The position numbers were made by a program, and so were the translations under genes. This document shows positions 1-7,281 of a DNA stretch of 64,000 nucleotides, piece after piece. Under the pieces are notes generated by a model. It saw nothing but the letters and a program-made list of their open reading frames with translations, was not told where the DNA came from and did not search any database. This stretch comes from Sinorhizobium meliloti 4H41. GTDB taxonomy: Bacteria; Pseudomonadota; Alphaproteobacteria; Rhizobiales; Rhizobiaceae. Within the stretch, counting starts at the first letter, position 1. Each line of letters starts with the position of its first letter. The stretch lies in NCBI RefSeq assembly GCF_000375585.1, contig NZ_AQWP01000001.1:62001-126000 (forward strand), read 5' to 3'.

Positions 1-177
1 CTCGTCGCCGCCCATGGCAACTCGCTACGCTCTCTCGTCATGGTGCTGGACAAGCTCACCAAGGAGCAGATCCTCAAGCTCAATCTCGCGACCGGAGTGC
101 CGATGGTCTACAAGCTGAACGCGGATTCGACGGTCGCTTCGAAGGAAGTGCTCGGGGATATGTCCGGGGCGCATTGA
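1..177 (+). CDS. gpmA: Phosphoglycerate mutase (2,3-bisphosphoglycerate-dependent), C-terminal fragment
   Basis: The first 58 codons are open from base 1 and end in TGA at 175-177; the gene begins upstream of the window. The fragment starts [13 protein letters not shown], the conserved segment around the second catalytic histidine of the GpmA family, and continues into [12 protein letters not shown], typical of the GpmA C-terminus. The enzyme interconverts 3- and 2-phosphoglycerate in cytoplasmic glycolysis and gluconeogenesis. It is followed by a strong hairpin and then by a convergent gene. Only the C-terminus can be judged here. Confidence 0.85.
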   Translation, partial: LVAAHGNSLRSLVMVLDKLTKEQILKLNLATGVPMVYKLNADSTVASKEVLGDMSGAH

Positions 178-203
178 GGGCGCTTGATGGCAGGGGTTTT
201 TAA

Positions 204-248
204 CCCCTCCCGAACCCCTCCCCAAAAGGGGTTGGGGTTTGGGAGGGG
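204..248. terminator. GC-rich inverted repeat between convergent genes
   Basis: Arms CCCCTCCCgAACCCC (204-218) and GGGGTTtGGGAGGGG (234-248) can form a 15-bp stem with one mismatch. It lies between gpmA (+) and the Ada-like gene (-), where a bidirectional terminator would be expected. There is no clean T-tract after it, so it could also be a remnant of an intergenic repeat. Confidence 0.5.
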
Positions 249-283
249 CCTGTTTCCTACCCCATCATACCAGGAATGCTCCT

Positions 284-1156
284 TCAAGCCTTCCCGGCCT
301 CCCAGCCGAGGATCGCGCGCTTGCGCGTCAGGCCCCAGTGATAGCCGGTGAGATCGCCGGTCTTGCCGAGCGCACGGTGGCAGGGGACGACGAAGGAGAT
401 CGGGTTGCGCCCGACCGCGGCGCCGACTGCACGCGAGGCCGTCGGCTGGCCGAGGTTTTCGGCGATCCTGGAATAGGTCGTGGCCTTGCCGAGCGGAATC
501 TGCAGCAGGGTCTGCCATACGCGGATCTGGAAATCCGAACCGATCAGGAAAATCCGGAGCGGCTCTTCCGCGCACCAGCGGTCGGGGTCGAAAATGCGTG
601 CCGCATAGCGCGCCGTCGCCGCGCTGTCCTCGACATAGACGGCGTTCGGCCACCGGGCGGCCATGTCTTCGAAGCTCGCGCGCTCCTCGCCCGAATCGGC
701 GAAGGCAAGGCCGGCGAGGCCGCGGTCGGTCACCATCACCAGGGCCGTGCCGAAGGGCGAGGGGTGAAAGCCGTAGCGGATGGTGAGGCCGGCGCCGCGC
801 GCCTTCCATTCGCCGGGCGACATCGCCTCATGGGTGACGAAAAGATCGTGCAGCCGGCTCGGACCTGACAGACCGACCTCGATGCTGGTCTCGAGCAAGG
901 GCATGTCTTCCTGGCGCAGGAGCCGCTTGGCATGATCGAGGGTGACCGCCTGCAGGAAGGCCTTCGGCGAAAGCCCGGCCCAACGGGTGAAGACTTTCTG
1001 GAGCTGCGTCGGCGACTGGCCGAGGCGCCGGGCGAGCGACTCGAGCGAGGGCTGCTCGCGATAGTCTTCGGTCAGCATCGCGATCACACGCCTGACCGTG
1101 TCGTAGTCGGTGCCTTCCGGGGTGATGTCGGTGGGAATGGATGTAACGACGTTCAT
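284..1156 (-). CDS. Ada-like protein: AraC helix-turn-helix plus methylated-DNA cysteine methyltransferase
   Basis: The 290-residue product has an AraC-type DNA-binding region (about residues 15-105) followed by an O6-alkylguanine-DNA alkyltransferase domain (about 115-290). The active-site motif PCHR carries acceptor Cys259. It removes alkyl groups from guanine or thymine in suicide fashion and may activate alkylation-response genes. The N-terminal zinc-binding methylphosphotriester domain of E. coli Ada is absent, so sensing would have to rely on the C-terminal domain. The start at 1156 is preferred because AAGGAG sits six bases upstream; an in-frame ATG at 1162 abuts the same site with no spacing. 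Confidence 0.88.
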   Translation of the reverse strand: MNVVTSIPTDITPEGTDYDTVRRVIAMLTEDYREQPSLESLARRLGQSPTQLQKVFTRWAGLSPKAFLQAVTLDHAKRLLRQEDMPLLETSIEVGLSGPSRLHDLFVTHEAMSPGEWKARGAGLTIRYGFHPSPFGTALVMVTDRGLAGLAFADSGEERASFEDMAARWPNAVYVEDSAATARYAARIFDPDRWCAEEPLRIFLIGSDFQIRVWQTLLQIPLGKATTYSRIAENLGQPTASRAVGAAVGRNPISFVVPCHRALGKTGDLTGYHWGLTRKRAILGWEAGKA

Positions 1157-1227
1157 GATCATCTCCTTGTGCCACAGATAATCATGCAGGCGATGCTATA
1201 ACCACCCGATTCTTGTCGGCCGATCGC

Positions 1228-1725
1228 TCAGCGCGACCTGGCGGTCGCCAGCGCCCGGGCGAAGGCGACGGCGAAGGTTTCGCGGTCGTCGCGGTTGAGG
1301 AAGGAGCCGATATCGGTCTGCCGGCCGCCGCCACTGATCTTCATCGACACGATGCCGATCTCCTGATGACGCTTGATGCTGAAGCGCGCCCAGAAGGTGT
1401 TGAAGCGGTGCTCGATCATCCTCCCCGAGGGCGCGAACTTCCTGACCGAGACGTCGGTCCGCGAAACGCTGACCTCCTCGCGGGCCCGCGCAGTGTGGTA
1501 GTTGAGCCAGAAGGCACCGAAGAGCAGGATGAAATCGAGGCCGAAGAAAAAGACGACAGGCCAGGCGCCGATGACCAGAAACACGACGATGTGCATCAGG
1601 CTCATGACGCCGGCGATCATCAGGAAAATCTTGAGGCCCCTATGTCCCAGCGAGCGGTAGGGGGTGAGTTCGGCCGCAAAGATCGGCTCGTCATCGATGT
1701 TTGGCGCAGCGTTGCCTTTGATCAT
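1228..1725 (-). CDS. DUF2244 family inner-membrane protein
   Basis: The 165-residue protein has two closely spaced hydrophobic segments (about residues 31-72) and then a soluble C-terminal domain rich in basic residues, the layout of the DUF2244 family common in alpha-proteobacteria. No enzymatic motif is visible and the function is unknown. It is divergent from nth with only about 22 bases between starts, so the two promoters must overlap or lie inside the neighbouring gene. AAGGGTC precedes the start. Confidence 0.8.
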   Translation of the reverse strand: MIKGNAAPNIDDEPIFAAELTPYRSLGHRGLKIFLMIAGVMSLMHIVVFLVIGAWPVVFFFGLDFILLFGAFWLNYHTARAREEVSVSRTDVSVRKFAPSGRMIEHRFNTFWARFSIKRHQEIGIVSMKISGGGRQTDIGSFLNRDDRETFAVAFARALATARSR

Positions 1726-1747
1726 GACCCTTGACTATAGATGCAGC

Positions 1748-2521
1748 ATGAAAAACGTGAAGCTCAAATCGCCACCGAAAGCGCCGAAGCCGGCGAAAGC
1801 GACAACGCGCCGCACGGGGCCGCGCAGTGCCTACCGCAGGGCGGAAGTCGAGGAAATCTTCCGCCGATTTTCGGTGCAGCGTCCGGAACCGAAGGGCGAG
1901 CTCGAGCACGTCAATCCGTTCACGCTCGTCGTGGCGGTCGCTCTCTCGGCGCAGGCGACGGATGCCGGCGTCAACAAGGCGACCCGGCAGCTCTTCGCTG
2001 TCGCCGATACGCCGGAAAAGATGCTGGCGCTCGGCGAGGAACGGGTTCGCGATCATATCAAGACGATCGGCCTCTACCGCAACAAGGCGAAAAACGTCAT
2101 CGCTCTCTCCGAGAAGCTCATCACCGACTTCGGCGGCGAGGTGCCGCGCACGCGCGAGGAGCTCGTGACGCTGCCCGGCGTCGGGCGAAAGACCGCCAAT
2201 GTCGTGCTCTCCATGGCCTTCGGTCAGCCGACGATGGCCGTCGACACCCATATCTTCCGCATCGCCAACCGTATCCGTCTTGCCCCGGGCAAGACGCCGG
2301 ACGAGGTGGAGGCCCACCTCCTGCGGGTGATCCCCGACCACTATCTGCTCCACGCCCATCACTGGCTGATCCTGCACGGCCGCTATGTCTGCAAGGCGCG
2401 CCGGCCGGAATGCGAGCGCTGCGTGATAGCGGACCTCTGCAAATCGCCGGAAAAGACCTGCGACATCCCGGCCCCGCTGGTGGAATTGCCGCCGCAAGCG
2501 ATCTCGCTCGCCGCTCATTGA
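1748..2521 (+). CDS. nth: Endonuclease III (DNA glycosylase/AP lyase)
   Basis: The 257-residue protein excises oxidised pyrimidines and cleaves abasic sites in base-excision repair. The helix-hairpin-helix LPGVGRKTANVV contains the catalytic Lys, and the downstream VDTHIFRIANR contains the catalytic Asp. Near the C-terminus a C-x6-C-x2-C-x5-C cluster (CKARRPECERCVIADLC) binds a 4Fe-4S cofactor. The start at 1748 begins a short Lys/Pro-rich N-terminal extension (about 30 residues) typical of rhizobial Nth; longer upstream frames run over the divergent promoter. The stop overlaps the end of the convergent tetR gene by 7 bases. Confidence 0.93.
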   Translation: MKNVKLKSPPKAPKPAKATTRRTGPRSAYRRAEVEEIFRRFSVQRPEPKGELEHVNPFTLVVAVALSAQATDAGVNKATRQLFAVADTPEKMLALGEERVRDHIKTIGLYRNKAKNVIALSEKLITDFGGEVPRTREELVTLPGVGRKTANVVLSMAFGQPTMAVDTHIFRIANRIRLAPGKTPDEVEAHLLRVIPDHYLLHAHHWLILHGRYVCKARRPECERCVIADLCKSPEKTCDIPAPLVELPPQAISLAAH

Positions 2522-3108
2522 GCGATCAGGCGATCGATCAGCCTGTCGATGGCGTAGGCATAGTCGGCCCGTGCGGCGCCCGCATCGATCTCGAGCGCAG
2601 CGCGGTCGAAGGCGGCCGATAACAGGAATGCCATCGCCTTGACCGTCTTCTCCTCCAGGCGGTGCGGAGCCATGGCGGCAGCGAGGCCTTCCTCCAGCGT
2701 TCTGCCGCCATGGGCGGCGTCGAGAGCCGCCATTTCGGTGACGCCCAGCACGGCCGGCCCGTCGAGCAACAGCAGGCGTACCCTGCCCGGAACGGCCATG
2801 GCGTCGAAATAGCCCGCCGCTCCTGCGAGGAGTGCCTCGCGGGGTGGGAGGGGAGCGCCGGCCAATTGCTCGATCGTCGCCGCGACGTCGCGTGCTTCCC
2901 GTTCTACGATCGCGCGAAACAGCGCCTTCTTGTCCTCGAAGTGGTGATAGAGCGCGCCGCGCGTGAGCCCGGCTGCGGCAACGATGTCCGGCGTCGCCGT
3001 TTCGGCGTAGCCTCTGGAGACGAAGAGCGCCCGTGCGGCATCAAGGATCGCCGTGCGGGTTGCATCGGAGCGTTCCCGGTTGGAACGTCTTGGTTCTTTC
3101 TGTTGCAT
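2515..3108 (-). CDS. TetR/AcrR-family transcriptional repressor
   Basis: The 197-residue protein begins with a basic stretch and a TetR helix-turn-helix (about residues 15-60, including [18 protein letters not shown]), followed by an all-helical ligand-binding domain. The start at 3108 is preferred: a further in-frame ATG at 3141 lies inside the second operator and lacks a ribosome site. It is divergent from a VOC-family gene, and two copies of ATACA-N7-TGTAT lie between them, so it probably represses both itself and that gene. The ligand is unknown. Confidence 0.88.
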   Translation of the reverse strand: MQQKEPRRSNRERSDATRTAILDAARALFVSRGYAETATPDIVAAAGLTRGALYHHFEDKKALFRAIVEREARDVAATIEQLAGAPLPPREALLAGAAGYFDAMAVPGRVRLLLLDGPAVLGVTEMAALDAAHGGRTLEEGLAAAMAPHRLEEKTVKAMAFLLSAAFDRAALEIDAGAARADYAYAIDRLIDRLIAQ

Positions 3109-3123
3109 ACATTCAGCCTGTAT
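3107..3123. promoter_or_regulatory. Putative TetR operator 1
   Basis: Perfect ATACA-N7-TGTAT dyad (ATACA 3107-3111, TGTAT 3119-3123). It abuts the start codon of the tetR gene, so binding would block its expression. Confidence 0.6.
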
Positions 3124-3135
3124 GTTATTGAACGG

Positions 3136-3152
3136 ATACATGCAGATTGTAT
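3136..3152. promoter_or_regulatory. Putative TetR operator 2
   Basis: Second ATACA-N7-TGTAT dyad (ATACA 3136-3140, TGTAT 3148-3152), centred 29 bp from the first and 24 bp before the VOC start codon. Two identical dyads with different spacers argue for a real operator pair. Confidence 0.6.
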
Positions 3153-3175
3153 GTGATTGGAAAACGGAGGGAAAG

Positions 3176-3601
3176 ATGAAATCGACAAGCTATTATCCGG
3201 TGATCATGACGCAGGACGTTCGGCAGACGGCGGATTTCTACGTCAGGCATCTGGGCTTCGAGGCGCTTTTCGTGAGCGATTGGTACATGCACCTCCAGTC
3301 GACCGAAAACGAACATGTGACGCTCGCGGTGCTCGATTACCGTCATGAGACGGTGCCCGAACGGCACCGGGCGCCGGTGCAGGGCCTGCTCCTGAATTTC
3401 GAGGTGGAAGATCCCGATCGGCTCTATGCCACGATGCGTGACGCGGGCCTGCCCATCCTCAAGCCGATCTGCGACGAAGACTTCGGCCAGCGTCATTTCA
3501 TCACGGCCGATCCGAACGGCGTGATGATCGACATCATTAAACCGATCCCGCCAAGCGCCGAGTTCGCCGCCGCCTATGACGCAAAGGCGCTGCCGACGTG
3601 A
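3176..3601 (+). CDS. VOC-family (glyoxalase/bleomycin-resistance-like) protein
   Basis: The 141-residue protein has the paired beta-alpha-beta-beta-beta modules of the vicinal oxygen chelate superfamily. Landmarks are [16 protein letters not shown] near the N-terminus and [14 protein letters not shown] near the C-terminus, where a metal-binding acidic residue is expected. GGAGGGAAAG precedes the ATG. Substrate is not predictable: family members include glyoxalases, dioxygenases and drug-binding proteins. The divergent TetR and twin operators suggest induction by a small organic molecule. Confidence 0.85.
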   Translation: MKSTSYYPVIMTQDVRQTADFYVRHLGFEALFVSDWYMHLQSTENEHVTLAVLDYRHETVPERHRAPVQGLLLNFEVEDPDRLYATMRDAGLPILKPICDEDFGQRHFITADPNGVMIDIIKPIPPSAEFAAAYDAKALPT

Positions 3602-3739
3602 TCGTCGGCATCTCCGAATTCCGCCGCATGCGGGAGCCTTCCCGCATTTGAAGAAGCGCATAACGCTGTTGCGTCTTCCAAATGGCCGGAAAACCGCTAT
3701 TAACGAACACCGGTCACCAAGGAAACCCGGACGGAGTTC

Positions 3740-4732
3740 ATGGCAAAATACGACGTTCTGACGATCGGCAACGCGATCGTCGATATCATTGCGCGCTGCG
3801 ATGACAGCTTTCTCGAAGAAAACGGCATCATCAAGGGCGCGATGAACCTCATCAATGCCGATCGTGCCGAACTGCTCTATTCGAGAATGGGACCGGCGGT
3901 CGAAGCCTCCGGCGGCAGCGCCGGCAATACGGCGGCTGGCGTCGCGAGCCTCGGCGGCCGCGCCGCCTATTTCGGCAAGGTCGCCGACGACCAGCTCGGC
4001 GAAATCTTCACCCATGATATCCGCGCACAGGGCGTCCATTTTCAGACGAAGCCGCTCGACGGCCATCCCCCGACGGCCCGCTCGATGATTTTCGTGACCG
4101 AGGACGGCGAGCGCTCGATGAACACCTATCTCGGCGCCTGCGTCGAGCTCGGCCCGGAGGACGTCGAGGACGACGTCGTCGCCCAGTCGAAGGTCACCTA
4201 TTTCGAAGGCTATCTGTGGGACCCGCCACGTGCCAAGGATGCGATCCGCGAAGCGGCGCGCATCGCCCACGCTCATGGGCGGGAAACGGCGATGACGCTG
4301 TCCGACAGTTTCTGCGTGCATCGCTACCGCAGCGAGTTTCTCGAACTCATGCGCTCGGGCACGGTCGATATCGTCTTCGCCAACCGGCAGGAGGCGCTCG
4401 CGCTTTACGAGACCGAGGACTTCGATCGCGCGCTCGAGTTGCTGGCCAAGGACTGCAAGCTTGCGGCGGTCACGCTGAGCGAGGAAGGCTCCGTCGTCGT
4501 GCGCGGCACTGAGCGCGTACGCGTCGGCGCGAGCGTTCTGGAGCAGGTGGTCGACACCACCGGCGCCGGCGATCTCTATGCCGCCGGCTTCCTCTTCGGC
4601 TATACCAGCGGCCGCTCGCTCGAGGAGTGCAGCAGGCTCGGCAATCTGGCAGCCGGTATCGTCATAGGCCAGATCGGCCCGCGGCCGCTGGTCTCGCTTG
4701 CAACCGCTGCCCGGCAGGCCGCTCTCGTCTGA
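3740..4732 (+). CDS. PfkB-family carbohydrate/nucleoside kinase (adenosine-kinase-like)
   Basis: The 330-residue protein is a ribokinase-fold kinase. The N-terminal GG motif lies in EASGGSAGNTAAGVASLGG, and the C-terminal signature DTTGAGD carries the anion hole and catalytic base (Asp272 to Asp278). Its closest recognisable relatives are the alpha-proteobacterial adenosine kinase-like PfkB proteins, so ATP-dependent phosphorylation of a nucleoside or sugar is expected. The N-terminus MAKYDVLTIGNAIVDI fits the family start. It is followed after 37 bases by a small P-loop kinase on the same strand. The exact substrate is inferred only by family resemblance. Confidence 0.85.
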   Translation: MAKYDVLTIGNAIVDIIARCDDSFLEENGIIKGAMNLINADRAELLYSRMGPAVEASGGSAGNTAAGVASLGGRAAYFGKVADDQLGEIFTHDIRAQGVHFQTKPLDGHPPTARSMIFVTEDGERSMNTYLGACVELGPEDVEDDVVAQSKVTYFEGYLWDPPRAKDAIREAARIAHAHGRETAMTLSDSFCVHRYRSEFLELMRSGTVDIVFANRQEALALYETEDFDRALELLAKDCKLAAVTLSEEGSVVVRGTERVRVGASVLEQVVDTTGAGDLYAAGFLFGYTSGRSLEECSRLGNLAAGIVIGQIGPRPLVSLATAARQAALV

Positions 4733-4769
4733 GGCGCCCGTCCGAGCGGCCAATCGAAAGCGCGCGTTC

Positions 4770-5285
4770 ATGCTCATCATCTTGGGAGGCTTGCCCGGAT
4801 CCGGGAAGACGACGATTGCTCGCGCTTTGGCGAAGCTATTGCGCGCGGTGCATGTGCGCGTCGATACGATCGAGCAATGCATCCGGGTTTCGGGCGGTCC
4901 GGGCTCCGACGTCGGGGCCGCAGGATATGTAGCGGCCTACGGGGTGGCTGAAGACAACCTCACGCTCGGCCACACCGTCATCGCGGATTCCGTCAATGGC
5001 CTGGGTGTGACGCGGGAGGCCTGGCTCGCCGTGGCAGACCGATCGGCGGCACGGGCGGTCGAGGTGGAGGTCGTCTGCTCGGACAAGGCGGAACATCGCC
5101 GGCGCGCGGAAACCCGGCTTTCCGACGTACCGGGTCTGACGAAACCAAGCTGGGAAGAGATTATCGATCGCGTTTACGAAGATTGGGGATCGCGACCCCT
5201 CGTCATCGACACCGCGAAGAAGAGCCCCGACGAGCTCGTCGCCGATCTCATTTCGAAGCTCGAACGCCAGAAACCGGGGAGCTGA
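4770..5285 (+). CDS. Small AAA/P-loop kinase
   Basis: The 171-residue protein opens with a Walker A motif GGLPGSGKTT (residues 6-15). An LID-like basic segment follows (about residues 109-120, EHRRRAETR), as in shikimate- and gluconate-kinase-like nucleotide kinases and in the zeta-toxin/AAA_33 group. It probably phosphorylates a small molecule, but nothing in the sequence names the substrate. The start at 4770 puts Walker A at the very N-terminus as usual for the group. It may be co-transcribed with the upstream PfkB kinase. Confidence 0.75.
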   Translation: MLIILGGLPGSGKTTIARALAKLLRAVHVRVDTIEQCIRVSGGPGSDVGAAGYVAAYGVAEDNLTLGHTVIADSVNGLGVTREAWLAVADRSAARAVEVEVVCSDKAEHRRRAETRLSDVPGLTKPSWEEIIDRVYEDWGSRPLVIDTAKKSPDELVADLISKLERQKPGS

Positions 5286-5301
5286 CGCCCTCCCGCACCG
5301 C

Positions 5302-5853
5302 TTACTTGAAGGCCTCGCCGGGATAGGCGCCCCAGATCTCGCTCTGGGCGATCCAGCCTTCGACCCCTTGCGTGTCGGCATGGCACCAGTCGCCGTTGCA
5401 TTCGCCGATGTGCAGCATGACGCCTGGTTCGACGCGCGCGACGATCGGCGCCGTGCTCTGCGGATCGCGCCGCATGTTGACGAAAACTCCCTCTCCCTTG
5501 CTGCGCATCCACGGGGCGGCCAGCGCCGTGCGGTCGCCGGAGAGAAGCGCCTGGTTGACCCAGCCCTCGGTTCCGTCGGCGTCGCGGATACGGCGCCAGT
5601 TGTCATATTCCTGGATGATCTCGACCGGCACGCCGGATTTGAGATAGCGGAACGCCACGGCATAGTCGACGCTCGGGCCGATTCTCAAGTTCACGCTTTT
5701 CGCCTTCAGGCTGACGAAGCGGGGGAGGGGAAGGCCGCTCGGCCCCTTCGCCGCCTGCGCCTGGGCGGTGCCTGCCGTCAAGACCGCTCCGAGCAAGGCT
5801 GCCATCGTGAGGGTGGAAACTCGTGAAATGAAGTGACGCATGACGAAGCTCAT
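5302..5853 (-). CDS. Secreted bacterial SH3-domain protein
   Basis: The 183-residue protein has a Sec signal peptide (about residues 1-35, hydrophobic core LTMAALLGAVLTAG, cleavage after AQA). Two SH3b-like repeats follow (about residues 45-110, KSVNLRIGPSVDYAV, and about 120-180, VFVNMRRDPQSTAPIV). SH3b domains usually bind peptidoglycan or protein peptides, so a periplasmic cell-envelope role is likely. No catalytic domain is present. A second possible start lies at 5841 (MRHFISRV). Confidence 0.82.
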   Translation of the reverse strand: MSFVMRHFISRVSTLTMAALLGAVLTAGTAQAQAAKGPSGLPLPRFVSLKAKSVNLRIGPSVDYAVAFRYLKSGVPVEIIQEYDNWRRIRDADGTEGWVNQALLSGDRTALAAPWMRSKGEGVFVNMRRDPQSTAPIVARVEPGVMLHIGECNGDWCHADTQGVEGWIAQSEIWGAYPGEAFK

Positions 5854-6057
5854 CTTCCGAAGGTAAGCAGGACTTGGCGCAAGCCCTTGCGGTGCTGACC
5901 GGCCAGGCGCTCGCAGATTCCCGCACTTTTCAAATCCCCGCACGGGGCGGCGAGTTTCAATTGTGTTCCCCACCGGGTCTGGTAGAAATTGCGGCTGTAG
6001 GGAGAACTATCACCCGACTTGGTTAAGGACCCGTCAACGAGGGCGCCGCTCACAGCA

Positions 6058-7062
6058 ATGACAAGCAAGAAAAAGCCAACGGTCTACATCACCCGCAAAC
6101 TGCCGGATGTCGTCGAAACCAGGATGCGTGAGCTCTTCGACGCGGAGCTGAACATCGATGACACGCCGCGCAGCCAGCCGGAGCTGGTCGCCGCGGTCAA
6201 ACGGGCCGACGTGCTCGTGCCGACGGTGACGGACCGGATCGATGCGGCTCTGATCGAGCAGGCCGGGCCGCAGCTGAAGCTCATTGCCGCCTTCTCGAAC
6301 GGCGTCGACAACATCGATGTGGATGCGGCCGCGCGCAAGGGCATAACCGTCACCAACACGCCGAACGTCCTGACGGAGGACACGGCCGACATGACCATGG
6401 CGCTGATCCTCGCGGTGCCGCGCCGGCTCGCCGAAGGTGCGCAGGTGCTGACCGACCGCAAGGGGGAGTGGGCAGGCTGGTCTCCCACCTGGATGCTGGG
6501 GCGGCGCATTGCCGGGAAACGCATCGGCATTGTCGGCATGGGGAGAATCGGCACCGCCGTCGCCCGCCGTGCCAAGGCCTTCGGGCTTTCGATCCACTAT
6601 CACAATCGCCACCGCGTCAAACCGGAAACCGAGGAGATGCTGGAAGCGACCTATTGGGACAGCCTCGACCAGATGCTCGCCCGCGTCGACATCGTCTCCG
6701 TCAACTGCCCGTCGACCCCGGCGACCTATCATCTGCTCTCGGCCCGGCGGCTGGCGCTGATGCGGCCCGACAGCTACATCGTCAACACCGCGCGCGGCGG
6801 CATCATCGACGAGGCGGCGCTGATCAAGAGCCTCCGCGAGGGCAAGATCGCCGGCGCCGGGCTCGACGTGTTCGAGAACGAGCCGTCCGTCAATCCGAAG
6901 CTCATCAAGCTCGCCGGCGAGGGAAAGGTCGTTCTCCTGCCGCATATGAGCTCGGCGACGCTGGAAGGCCGTATCGACATGGGCGAGAAGGTGGTGATCA
7001 ACATCCGCACCTTCTTCGACGGCCATCGCCCGCCGGACCGGGTCCTTCCGGGGCGGGATTGA
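6058..7062 (+). CDS. D-isomer-specific 2-hydroxyacid dehydrogenase (glyoxylate reductase-like)
   Basis: The 334-residue NAD(P)H-dependent enzyme has the dinucleotide motif GIVGMGRIGTAVARR. The catalytic set is Arg in NTARGGIIDE, Glu in DVFENEP, and His in LLPHMSSAT. It would reduce glyoxylate, hydroxypyruvate or a related 2-keto acid in the cytoplasm. The sequence resembles GyaR-type glyoxylate reductases more than SerA: there is no ACT domain and the length is short. The start at 6058 gives the compact family N-terminus MTSKKKPTVYITRKLP. It is transcribed toward the convergent polA gene. Confidence 0.88.
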   Translation: MTSKKKPTVYITRKLPDVVETRMRELFDAELNIDDTPRSQPELVAAVKRADVLVPTVTDRIDAALIEQAGPQLKLIAAFSNGVDNIDVDAAARKGITVTNTPNVLTEDTADMTMALILAVPRRLAEGAQVLTDRKGEWAGWSPTWMLGRRIAGKRIGIVGMGRIGTAVARRAKAFGLSIHYHNRHRVKPETEEMLEATYWDSLDQMLARVDIVSVNCPSTPATYHLLSARRLALMRPDSYIVNTARGGIIDEAALIKSLREGKIAGAGLDVFENEPSVNPKLIKLAGEGKVVLLPHMSSATLEGRIDMGEKVVINIRTFFDGHRPPDRVLPGRD

Positions 7063-7122
7063 AACACCACCACTTTGGCAAAAGCCGCGGCGCTATCCGC
7101 CGAGGGGCCGCATCCTCTCTAC

Positions 7123-7239
7123 CCTCGTCCCTGTGCTCGTCACCGGGACGAGAGCAGCGCCGCGTCTGCGGCGCGGGAAGCATTCTTTCAGCCCAAGGAC
7201 CTGGTCTGGCTGGATCCTGTGACGAGCAAAGGGAGGAGG
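7123..7239. repeat. Intergenic palindromic element between convergent genes
   Basis: A 21-base arm at 7123-7143 (containing CCCTGTGCTCGTCAC) is largely complementary to 7219-7239 (GTGACGAGCAAAGGG), enclosing about 75 bases. A nested CTCGTCCC/GGGACGAG hairpin lies at its left end. This is the architecture of rhizobial intergenic mosaic elements. It may double as terminator for the 2-hydroxyacid dehydrogenase gene and polA. Confidence 0.55.
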
Positions 7240-7281
7240 GATCAAACAAGCGGCGCCGGGTATTCCAGATCCCAACAGGCC

